Part shown: positions 44,325 through 52,309 of the stretch, piece after piece | Numbering within the stretch: position 1 is the stretch's first letter | How the letters are laid out: every line of letters begins with the position of its first letter | Assembly (NCBI RefSeq): GCF_007859865.1 | Contig: NZ_SJPI01000001.1 | Location: forward strand, 2,975,406-3,039,405 | Direction of reading: 5' to 3' | Source of the DNA: Rubripirellula amarantea | GTDB lineage: Bacteria > Planctomycetota > Planctomycetia > Pirellulales > Pirellulaceae | Length of the DNA: 64,000 bases | Notes under the pieces: model-generated | Databases searched by the model: none | The model's input: only the letters and a program-made list of their open reading frames with translations | Told to the model about the DNA's origin: nothing | Made by a program: the position numbers and the translations under genes

Positions 44325-45668
44325 CTATGCTTCTTTGGTTCTTGAGTTGGCTAACGTCATATGGTTTGCGTCAAATTGGAATAGTCGGGCAATAAACAAT
44401 CCAACTACTACTCCAAGCAAGCGTGCGATCGCATCAAGCACGCTAGGGTCATGTTGAAGTGAGAGGAATTGCATCGCTTCTGTACCAACACAGATTATTA
44501 CTGAAGCAATGCAGGCCCCGACCCAAAGTGCCTTCGTGTAAGTCTTTGATTGGCTGACAACCCATCCCATCGATCCTCCCAGCGCGATAGACCAAAGGAA
44601 GGAGCGAAATAGATTCGAAACCATCAGCATTGAGTTGCCCTCAAGCCAGTTGCTCGATTCGAATCGTTGGAGATTCATTCGCAGCTCGGAGGACGTGGTC
44701 GCTAAATCGAATGGCGCCAAAGCTACGGCGATATACGCCACGGTCAACAAGAGAGCGCATAGCGTTGGCACAAGTCCGGCGAGCGATCCTGATTCAAAGT
44801 GATCAGGAGCTTCTGAGACTCGCGCGAACAGCCAAACGCCGATCAAGGCCCCCGCGGCGGATCCGATTGCGTCATCCAAAGCAGCCACACGAGATTCGAC
44901 AAAGATCTGCAGGAATTCCAGTGATACGACCACCGCGACTGCGACTGAAATCGCTGCGAGCCAGTTTTTACTCCTGCTAATGTTTAGAAAGAATTGGGCC
45001 ACTAGCCAACCAATGGGGACTGCGGCAACTGAGCTAACTGCCAAGGTATAGGTCACCTGCCAAGGATCAAATTCCGCGAATGCGGTCATGGATATCATGC
45101 CCGTACGCCACTTGGCCGCTAACTCCGACAACGAAACTGGCGCGAACGGTATGAGCATCCACAAGCAGTACCCAGCAGCATACAGTTGTAACAACGCGGT
45201 CGCTTTGGATTGTGCTTCTTGAAATGATGACGTCATGACATCCAGACGCCCTCGTATCCAATCGCCGGCGAACCAAGCGATCAACGAACCCAGCAGCCCG
45301 CCCATGACCTGGGCCACCGTGTCGTTCATCGACGACGTGCGGCCGACGATTCTGCATTGCCCAAGTTCAACGACAAGCGAGATCGCGACGATGACTATCA
45401 ATACGATCAGGACCGAAGGCATGCGTATCGTGTGAAAGCGTTTCAGTTTTGCGATCGCCATCACACCAAGAAATCCAAGTGGAACCCCGGCAAATAGGTT
45501 CACCGCTAGGTCACTGACCGATTGTCCTTTTGCTGAACCGTTGGCAAGCCATGTTTTCCAAGCGTCACCCACCGTGTCGGGACCAACTCGGAACGGATGC
45601 CAAGAGCCATACGTGAGCATCAACGCCCAAGCAACAAACAGCAAAGCACAAGCTCTTTGACAAGTCAT
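44325..45668 (-). CDS. Multi-module VanZ-family membrane protein
   Basis: 447 residues, about twelve membrane helices. VanZ pattern appears first as LTYGSWHPF...DLAVNLFAGVPLGFLG...VELGQC...SMNDTVAQVMGGLLGSLIAW, then partly again as VSLEFLQIFVESRVAALDDAIGSAAGALIGVW and TEAMQFLSLQHDPSVLDAIARLLGVVVGL. VanZ domains occur in EPS loci and in teicoplanin resistance; precise role unknown. It overlaps the preceding gene (ATGA). Confidence 0.82.
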   Translation of the reverse strand: MTCQRACALLFVAWALMLTYGSWHPFRVGPDTVGDAWKTWLANGSAKGQSVSDLAVNLFAGVPLGFLGVMAIAKLKRFHTIRMPSVLIVLIVIVAISLVVELGQCRIVGRTSSMNDTVAQVMGGLLGSLIAWFAGDWIRGRLDVMTSSFQEAQSKATALLQLYAAGYCLWMLIPFAPVSLSELAAKWRTGMISMTAFAEFDPWQVTYTLAVSSVAAVPIGWLVAQFFLNISRSKNWLAAISVAVAVVVSLEFLQIFVESRVAALDDAIGSAAGALIGVWLFARVSEAPDHFESGSLAGLVPTLCALLLTVAYIAVALAPFDLATTSSELRMNLQRFESSNWLEGNSMLMVSNLFRSFLWSIALGGSMGWVVSQSKTYTKALWVGACIASVIICVGTEAMQFLSLQHDPSVLDAIARLLGVVVGLFIARLFQFDANHMTLANSRTKEA

Positions 45669-46624
45669 CGCATCTCAAGCGATTGCTCGCTCTCCAGAGA
45701 TTGCTGCCGCCCATAACCGCGATACATTCCCCAGCCGGCCAGGATTAGGGTCATGAAGGCAAAGTGCACGACGCAAAAACGAACCACGACTTGATTGTCA
45801 GATTGATAGTCCGAGCGTTCTGGGCTGAGCAGAAACTGAATCGCAGAAAATGTTTTCCCGTACTTTTCGATGTGCGAATCGGTTGCGACATTCACAAGGA
45901 TCCAGCCTATCAGCAAACTCGCAACGATCGTGATCGAAATCGTGCTGAATTGATTGAGCGATGGATGTCCGTCGAACACACGAATCGACCGAGCAACGGT
46001 CCAGCCCATTGCTGCGAGCCAAAGAGGAATACCAAACGCGCGAATGTCTTTGCCCCCGTTCTCGAGTAGTTCAGTCAAGTTGTCAGTGCATGCATGCAAA
46101 ACGACAACTGAATACGAAACGATCAGTCCTCCAATTGCACAAGCCAATGTGAGCCAACATTTCTGAAGCATTCCCCAATTCATCCTGCCCATTAGAATCC
46201 CTATTGCCTGAGCCCAAAGCGCGCCAAGGACCAGTGCGATGAATCGCAACCAGCGTTCAGTCGTTTCTCCGATCTCCAGTACCGGCGTTCCTACCACGTC
46301 ATCGATCGATTCAATCGGTGCAACGAAGTGGATGATGATGAATACCACTGTCGCAACTGCAAACGTGCAAAGGACATTGCACGCGAAATCGGGGACGCTG
46401 TTCCGGATCCACAGATCTGCTGTCCACCAGGGATGAGCGGCGAGAAGCACGAAGCAAACGGCCAGTCCAAGGGAAGCCAGGATCGCGTTCTCAGCGAACA
46501 ATTCTCGCACGTTGTAGGGTAACTGGGGGAGACGTCCAATTGCAAACATAAGGCATGCGATGACGAGCGTGAACGCGATCATCCCTAATGACCGATGCAG
46601 GTACTTAGGCGATTGCGTGGTCAC
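45665..46624 (-). CDS. Polytopic membrane protein of the polysaccharide locus
   Basis: 319 residues from GTG 46624, overlapping the GT4 stop by 20 bases; a later start at the ATG encoding MIAFTLVIACLMFAIG is possible. About eight hydrophobic segments spread along the chain. No conserved motif recognised. Its stop overlaps the VanZ start. Probably a partner of VanZ or of polymer export. Confidence 0.7.
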   Translation of the reverse strand: MTTQSPKYLHRSLGMIAFTLVIACLMFAIGRLPQLPYNVRELFAENAILASLGLAVCFVLLAAHPWWTADLWIRNSVPDFACNVLCTFAVATVVFIIIHFVAPIESIDDVVGTPVLEIGETTERWLRFIALVLGALWAQAIGILMGRMNWGMLQKCWLTLACAIGGLIVSYSVVVLHACTDNLTELLENGGKDIRAFGIPLWLAAMGWTVARSIRVFDGHPSLNQFSTISITIVASLLIGWILVNVATDSHIEKYGKTFSAIQFLLSPERSDYQSDNQVVVRFCVVHFAFMTLILAGWGMYRGYGRQQSLESEQSLEMR

Positions 46625-47882
46625 CGTCTTTAACAGCCGAACGAAAGAACAGCTCAGACTTTTTCTCCCAGCTTTCTAACGAGAGTCGGTCCTGTCGTCG
46701 CTGTGTGTAGCGATCGTCCACGTCTCCGCCCGCGTCCAGAACTGATTTAACCGATGCGATGAATGCCGATTCGTCATCCACCATTTCCAAACAATCACTC
46801 CATTCCCTGACGGCTGGCAACGAACTCGCGACCACCGGTAATCCGGTCGCCAAGTATTCTTTTAGCTTCAGCGGTTGCATGGCCCGCGTTACCGGCAAGT
46901 CGGCATAGGGCATGATCAAGATCGCCGCCCGTTTTGCCAATGCGGGCAACGATTCAAACGGAACTGCTCCTGTCAACGAGATACGTTGATGATGATGCAG
47001 CCGAGGATCTGGATCCTGTTGTGGCCCCGCCAACACAATCGTGCCCGCCGACATGGAATCCGCCAATGCGAGCACCCAATCGGCATTCAACCTGCGATCA
47101 ACAACACCCCAAAAAAGAACGAACGGAGCAGCGTCAGCGGCGACTTGCGGGTGATCAACCAGAGGATCGTTTTCGCTGTTTTGCAGTGGTTGATTCCAAA
47201 AATCTAGATCGACTCCATGCGTGAGGACTTCGGCGTGGTGCCCTCGTGACGCGATCCCGGCGGCGAGCGTGTCACTGGCCGCGACGATCACATCCATCTT
47301 CGGTAGCAATGCATTTTCCATTTGGCCCAGCATTTGACTATCAAGCCCCGGCCAAACAGAGAAGTCATCCACGCAGTAGTAGACCCACCGCTTCGCGGGC
47401 AGATGTCCGACCAGATCGGCAACGATCGGAATCGTCGTGATCACCACCGCGTCTTGGGCCGCCGCGAACAATTGCCGAGTCAGTAATTGCTGGTTAAGCC
47501 AGCGATCGTGGCCACGGGTCATCCAAGGCCACATCTTTGCATCGATCACCGATAAACCCGCCGGCAAATCCGTAGCCCCTTGGGCCGATTCGTCGGTCGG
47601 TGGCCGTTTCAGCCACCCCGCAATCTTACCTGCACCGCGTTGAAGCGTTAGCCAATCCAAGCGAGGCGGTCGCATCCCGATGGTATTGACCCAAGTCGTC
47701 GGCACTTCCGGCAACAAACGCCGCACCAAGTGCTGACAACTACTCGGATGCCGTCCCCAGTCATCAGAAAAAACGAGCAGTCGATCTGATTTGTTGTCAT
47801 TTGCGTTGTGCGATTGCCCAGAATCCTTCATCAATAAATGTTTTTCAGCAGAGTTCGGTTGAGATGTTGCAGAGTAATTCAC
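46605..47882 (-). CDS. Glycosyltransferase, GT4-like, desulfurase-coupled
   Basis: 425 residues from GTG 47882, which forms a GTGA overlap with the desulfurase stop; an ATG 17 codons later is the other choice. GT-B features: RLLVFSDDWGRHPSSCQHLV at the N-terminus, VYYCVDDFSVWPGL, VIVAASDTLAAGI, FVLFWGVVDRRLNADWVLAL, and LIMPYADLPVTRAMQPLKLKEYLATGLPVVAS, the donor site. This group often acts late in EPS assembly. Operon: CapK-like, SufS-like, GT, membrane protein, VanZ. Confidence 0.85.
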   Translation of the reverse strand: MNYSATSQPNSAEKHLLMKDSGQSHNANDNKSDRLLVFSDDWGRHPSSCQHLVRRLLPEVPTTWVNTIGMRPPRLDWLTLQRGAGKIAGWLKRPPTDESAQGATDLPAGLSVIDAKMWPWMTRGHDRWLNQQLLTRQLFAAAQDAVVITTIPIVADLVGHLPAKRWVYYCVDDFSVWPGLDSQMLGQMENALLPKMDVIVAASDTLAAGIASRGHHAEVLTHGVDLDFWNQPLQNSENDPLVDHPQVAADAAPFVLFWGVVDRRLNADWVLALADSMSAGTIVLAGPQQDPDPRLHHHQRISLTGAVPFESLPALAKRAAILIMPYADLPVTRAMQPLKLKEYLATGLPVVASSLPAVREWSDCLEMVDDESAFIASVKSVLDAGGDVDDRYTQRRQDRLSLESWEKKSELFFRSAVKDGDHAIA

Positions 47883-49099
47883 ATCACACCCAATTTTGCA
47901 ACGCTGCCGAGGATCTTCGCAAAACGATCTATGTCGGCTCGTGTGTTATAGATCTGTAAGCTTGCTCGGACAGAAGGCCGCAATCCGAGAGTCTGATGCA
48001 GCGGCTGGGCGCAGTGGAAGCCTGCACGAACGAAAACTTCGTCCCGTTGCGCCAAAATTCTCGCGATCGCCGAGGCTTCCAATCCTTCGACAGAAAAGCT
48101 CGCGAGCGGTCCACGGGATTGGCCGCGCGAAGGCCCGACGATCTTTACACCGGGGACTGATTCAAGTCGGTCAATCAAGTAGGAGCTGAGCTCGCTCAAA
48201 TGCTGCTTCAACGTTGCGGTGCCGATTTGTTGGAGATAATCAATGGCGGCACCCCAACCGATCACGCTCTCGATAGGCGGTGTCCCCGCTTCGTATCGCT
48301 GCGGGGCTTTTTGAATTGTCCAACTATCCGGAAAAACGTGGTCTACCATGTGGCCACCAAGCAGCATGGGCTTGAGTTCTTCATGCAGTTCTCGCTTTAC
48401 ATAGAGTGCACCGCAGCCACTCGGCCCTAACATCTTGTGCCCGCTACAAGCCAGGAAATCGATACCTAAGTTTCGCACATTGGGTGGATCATGAGATGCC
48501 GTTTGTGCTGCATCGATCAGCACGCGAGCCCCATATCGATGAACCAGCGGAACCAACCGCTCCAAATCTACGGCAGCGGCAAGAACATTGCTCATCTGCG
48601 TGACAGCGACTAAGTCGATGCCTGTCTTAAGACTGTGTTCGAGTCCTTCCCAGTCCAGCGTTCCCGTCGAGTCGACGTGAATCACGTCGCAGCGTTCCAG
48701 GTCCATCCAAGGCACAAAATTGCTGTGGTGTTCCATCAGCGTTGTTGCGACACGGCGAAGTCCCTGCCATCCATGACGCACTAGGTTGATCGCCTCGGTC
48801 GTGCCATGGGTCAGAACAATCTCATCGGTGTCGGCGCCGAACCAGCGTGCCAATCGCTCACGCGTTCCCTCAAAGCGATCCGTAGCATCGATACTTCTTG
48901 TGTGGAACGCACGATGTACCGATGAAGTGCCGTTTTCTAAGAACCAACGTACCGCGTCAACGACCGTGTTGGGCTTGAGCGTTGTCGCCGCGCTGTCAAG
49001 GTACACCATCGGTTTCGGACGGGATGACAGCGCCGGAAAATCGTCGGAGTAATCGTGATCTAATTCCAAGGTTGTCGTATCCTGCGGTGATATGTTCAC
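47879..49099 (-). CDS. SufS-like cysteine desulfurase / aminotransferase class V
   Basis: 406 residues from GTG 49099 (GTGA overlap with the CapK-like stop). SufS-type features: YLDSAATTLKPN, THGTTEAINLV, MEHHSNFVPW, IDAAQT, PLP-lysine Lys222 in CSGHKMLGPSGCG, and mobile Cys363 in RAGFHCAQPLH. All catalytic parts of a group II cysteine desulfurase are present. Being embedded between an adenylate-forming ligase and a glycosyltransferase, without other suf genes, argues that it serves the polysaccharide locus and not Fe-S assembly. Selenocysteine lyase or another lyase activity on the same fold is also possible. Confidence 0.86.
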   Translation of the reverse strand: MNISPQDTTTLELDHDYSDDFPALSSRPKPMVYLDSAATTLKPNTVVDAVRWFLENGTSSVHRAFHTRSIDATDRFEGTRERLARWFGADTDEIVLTHGTTEAINLVRHGWQGLRRVATTLMEHHSNFVPWMDLERCDVIHVDSTGTLDWEGLEHSLKTGIDLVAVTQMSNVLAAAVDLERLVPLVHRYGARVLIDAAQTASHDPPNVRNLGIDFLACSGHKMLGPSGCGALYVKRELHEELKPMLLGGHMVDHVFPDSWTIQKAPQRYEAGTPPIESVIGWGAAIDYLQQIGTATLKQHLSELSSYLIDRLESVPGVKIVGPSRGQSRGPLASFSVEGLEASAIARILAQRDEVFVRAGFHCAQPLHQTLGLRPSVRASLQIYNTRADIDRFAKILGSVAKLGVM

Positions 49100-50619
49100 G
49101 GAGGCGAGAAGCCGCTGCTTACGATCTGCTCGGCGCGTTGCTGATCGAGATCACCTCGAACGTACCGAAACTTCCCGCCGGACTCAGGCTGAAGCGTTGA
49201 TGCGACACGCAGTTCGATTTTCGCGTCTTGACCAATCCAAGATGAAAACTCATCACAAAGTTTCGGTTGGTCTAGCGTCTGTTTCGGATCTTCTACGACC
49301 GTCAGCTCATAGCGTTGATTTCCAATTGCTGTGAGTTGCCCAGAATCCACACCTGGAAAATCCTCCAAGAAATCTACAATGTCGTCGGTGGTTCGCCAGC
49401 GTGATTGCCCATCGACGATGGTGTCGAAAGCCCGCCCTTTGACCTTGATACGCGGTGCTGTTCGACCGCATTGGCAGGTCTCGGCGGTCATCGTTCCAAC
49501 GTCGCCAATCTTATAGCGGATCAAAGGCATCGTGGTGTTTACAAGGTCGGTTACCACGATCCAGCCAAGCTTTCCATCAGGCATACGTTTGCCCTCTGCG
49601 TCAACGACTTCAACGAAAAACAGATCGTCAAAGACATGAAGGCCATCGTGTTGATCGCATTCGCAGGCGATGGATCCGAACTCGGCACTACCGTAATCAT
49701 CCCAGTAGGTTCCGCCAAACGATTGCTCCAGCACGGCACGCTGACTAGGCGTTACGCGACTACCCATCGTCTTAATCACAGGAATGGACAAAGGTTGAAC
49801 GTTGTTGTCTCGAATGTGTTTGGCGATTGCCACGAGGTAGGTCGCGAGCGCCTTGAGAACATACGGGCGGTCTCGTCGAAGTCGCTTAACGTACTCATCC
49901 AGGACATGGTTGGGCGGGTGTGAGCCGAAGCGTCCGAATCCCGGATACATTTTTCGGTTTAATATCCAATGACGCTCAACGAGCCCCCGCAATTCACGAA
50001 CAGATTTGGCATCCAATAGTCTACGGTTCCGGAACATTTCCCAGGCCTGCGACAGCACCCCCTCGTCCCGTTCGCCTTCATCTCCACACACCACGTCACA
50101 GATTTCCGGCGGGATCTCGACCATTGGCATGCCTGGTTGATATCCACCTGAGAGGCGAAGTGATCTTAGCTGAGCCGCTCGCACGGCATCACGCTTTGCA
50201 AATCCTTGAACAGTGATCAGTCGCTGTGCGGTGCCCCGTGTTGACATCAATCGCCAATCCGAAGAATCGCTGCCGTCAGTGATTCGATCGGGGAAGTTGG
50301 TTTCAACATCGTCTTTGGTCGTCAATGGGAATTGAGTCAGACAATCGAAAAGCGAAAGGCCATCACGATTTATGGCTCCTTCGTCTTTCGTCGGAATGTT
50401 TCCCAAACGGCTTGCATAGAATGGAACCTTGGTTCTAGCTTGCTTTATGAGCGCTCGAAACCGCCGAACTGCAACCTCACTCGCATCCTTAGGCGGAACC
50501 GCTGTTTGAACACAGTCACTCCGTGTGAGTAAGCAGCCAAACGAAAGACAGGCTCGCACAACGAAACAGCGTGAAACGGTTATAAGGTTAGTAAAATGTC
50601 GATGTGAGGACTTGCTCAT
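49096..50619 (-). CDS. CapK/PaaK-type adenylate-forming protein
   Basis: 507 residues. Phenylacetate-CoA-ligase-like enzyme: the AMP-binding core includes GTYWDDYGSAEFGSIACECD (about 295-315), PLIRYKIGDVGTMT near 365 and KGRAFDTIVDG, all family hallmarks. CapK proteins in capsule loci are thought to activate an organic acid to its adenylate for attachment to sugar. N-terminal 30 residues contain extra hydrophobic cysteines and may be a start error. It begins a tightly overlapping operon with the desulfurase and GT4. Confidence 0.86.
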   Translation of the reverse strand: MSKSSHRHFTNLITVSRCFVVRACLSFGCLLTRSDCVQTAVPPKDASEVAVRRFRALIKQARTKVPFYASRLGNIPTKDEGAINRDGLSLFDCLTQFPLTTKDDVETNFPDRITDGSDSSDWRLMSTRGTAQRLITVQGFAKRDAVRAAQLRSLRLSGGYQPGMPMVEIPPEICDVVCGDEGERDEGVLSQAWEMFRNRRLLDAKSVRELRGLVERHWILNRKMYPGFGRFGSHPPNHVLDEYVKRLRRDRPYVLKALATYLVAIAKHIRDNNVQPLSIPVIKTMGSRVTPSQRAVLEQSFGGTYWDDYGSAEFGSIACECDQHDGLHVFDDLFFVEVVDAEGKRMPDGKLGWIVVTDLVNTTMPLIRYKIGDVGTMTAETCQCGRTAPRIKVKGRAFDTIVDGQSRWRTTDDIVDFLEDFPGVDSGQLTAIGNQRYELTVVEDPKQTLDQPKLCDEFSSWIGQDAKIELRVASTLQPESGGKFRYVRGDLDQQRAEQIVSSGFSPP

Positions 50620-50743
50620 ATTTCACCAACATCAAGAACTGGATTGAACTAACTAACGAGAGCTGGTCGGTGGAGCAAACAAGATGAGCCGTCGCACGAT
50701 ACTAGAGAGGTGATTAGGGTTTGGACAGCTACGAACGGTGTTT

Positions 50744-51421
50744 TCACGCGTTTGACACGCCCGGCGGTCGACGCACGAAGGCCATGATGTTCTTGTAGTG
50801 CTCGTCACGAACATCCTTGAGAAGATTGGTATCTCGCTCAGCGTATTCGAATCCCCGGTTCTTCAACTTTTCGATCCAGTAGGCGGGTTCTTGCTCATTG
50901 AGATGTCCCATTCCGCCTTGACCGGGACGGGCTGCCGTCATGAGGATGCGGTTGCCGTGATTAACCAACGTGTCCACGAAGATGTTTGCTGCTTGTGGGG
51001 GTAAATGTTCTGCCACTTCGAAACTGTAAACTACATCGAACTTTCGCCCTAAATCGATCGGGTTGGTCAGGTCGTGGCAAAAAAGTTTTTCTGGTTGATT
51101 CGCGTGATCAATCGCTAGTTGAGACCCTTCAAGGCCAACCAAGTCCGTTAAACCAAGGGACAAAAGGTGATCAATCGCCTTTCCTGTCCCGCACCCAACA
51201 TCTAATACGCTGTTTGGTTTCCAGATTGCCATCATTTCATCAAGCATTCTTGCTGGGCAATGCGAGGCGAAAGCCAAATCTTGAGGGCGGCGGAAGATGG
51301 AGTTGCCCCTCAAATGCATGCGCAACGACTCGATGTCGGTTGGGACATCCTTCACTGTCGCGACGGGAGAGTTGAAGAATCGTCGCGCGAGCCGAGCTAT
51401 TTTTCCAATTAGCAACCACAT
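50744..51421 (-). CDS. SAM-dependent methyltransferase, class I
   Basis: 225 residues. Motif I VLDVGCGTGKAIDHLL near residue 70, DLVGLEGSQLAIDHAN, and YSFEVAEHLPP (post-I/IV), the usual class I order. Resembles methyltransferases of polysaccharide loci; substrate probably a sugar or lipid intermediate. The N-terminal hydrophobic stretch WLLIGKIARLARRFF may associate with the membrane. A second relative lies at 60595. Confidence 0.88.
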   Translation of the reverse strand: MWLLIGKIARLARRFFNSPVATVKDVPTDIESLRMHLRGNSIFRRPQDLAFASHCPARMLDEMMAIWKPNSVLDVGCGTGKAIDHLLSLGLTDLVGLEGSQLAIDHANQPEKLFCHDLTNPIDLGRKFDVVYSFEVAEHLPPQAANIFVDTLVNHGNRILMTAARPGQGGMGHLNEQEPAYWIEKLKNRGFEYAERDTNLLKDVRDEHYKNIMAFVRRPPGVSNA

Positions 51422-51909
51422 GCAATCTTCTCATGGATAAGGTGAACGAAACGCAGAAGCAACGGATTGCAGTCTAGTTCCCTTTCATTTGCCTCACCAC
51501 CCGATAGAGACGACGAAACAACGCATTGTTAAACGCTCAGCAGTGTGCAGTCCGCTCATACGCATCAATCGACGTCCCAAGGCCTCCGTAATGGAAATGC
51601 ACTGGCATTCGTTGGGTTCTTGCGCTCTGGAAGTTGCCTGTTCTTGACGACCGATTGTCAAGAACAATCATCGCGGCGGTCTTCATGCATTACGACAAAT
51701 GCATCGATTTCCGCATCGCTGGCCGACTTCACCTTGCTCCTTCTCTGAGAATTCCTTCGAGCGAGCTTTTCTAGTCGAACTGAGCCTGAAAGAAGATATT
51801 TTTGGGATCGAGTTGTTCGTGAACTGGCACTGCGCGTCGGTCTGCTTTTGTCTCGTGTATGGCGTGTCCTTCTGCCGTAGGTTGTTGCAGTCGGTCCATG
51901 CCAGTTGCA
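51422..51909. other. Noncoding region with a 10-bp perfect hairpin
   Basis: About 490 bases with no convincing gene. It contains one strong inverted repeat, TGTTCTTGAC-gaccgatt-GTCAAGAACA (51639-51666), not followed by a T-run. It adjoins the decayed transposase and may include further transposon debris; nothing else was recognised. Confidence 0.45.
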
Positions 51910-52274
51910 GCGAGTTTACCACTTCGTGCCAGCGATGTGTCGCAGTCTAGCTGCGACATGCATCAATGCCTCCGCCCATCTGGAAAAGCACCGAATATTG
52001 TGCGGCGACGGATGTCTTTCGTGAATCGTTCAAGCATGTTGTTGCTGCGAATTCGAGTCGTGTGCTATTGAGTGGATGAGGTGACACGGGTTATTAGCGA
52101 ACCTCGGTGATTGCCTTTGACACGGCAAACAGACTCGCCAAGCAGGTATTTCTCCAAGTGAGTATCCTCAACGCGCGACTCACGCCGTTCGTAACGTTCG
52201 ATGATTCGAGTCTCAAAGGGAAGCTTGCGAAGTCGTGGCACTTTCAGGACAACCTTGCCGGTCTTGGTCTCCAA
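51910..52274 (-). pseudogene. Decayed IS256-family (mutator) transposase
   Basis: On the minus strand, 52274-52065 encodes a fragment VVLKVPRLRKLPFETRIIER typical of the N-terminal third of IS256 transposases. After a stop at 52065, another frame (about 52038-51964) reads MLERFTKDIRRRTIFGAFPD, matching the C-terminal ER-N-x-E-I-x-RRT-x-x-x-x-FP block, and about 51960-51925 encodes LRHIAGTKW, matching the final HxxGTKW block, with a stop next. The catalytic centre between these parts is deleted. So this is an inactive remnant with an internal deletion and frameshifts. Terminal repeats were not found. Confidence 0.75.
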
Positions 52275-52309
52275 ATTGCGTCCAATCGAGACAGCACTCG
52301 CCCCAATAT

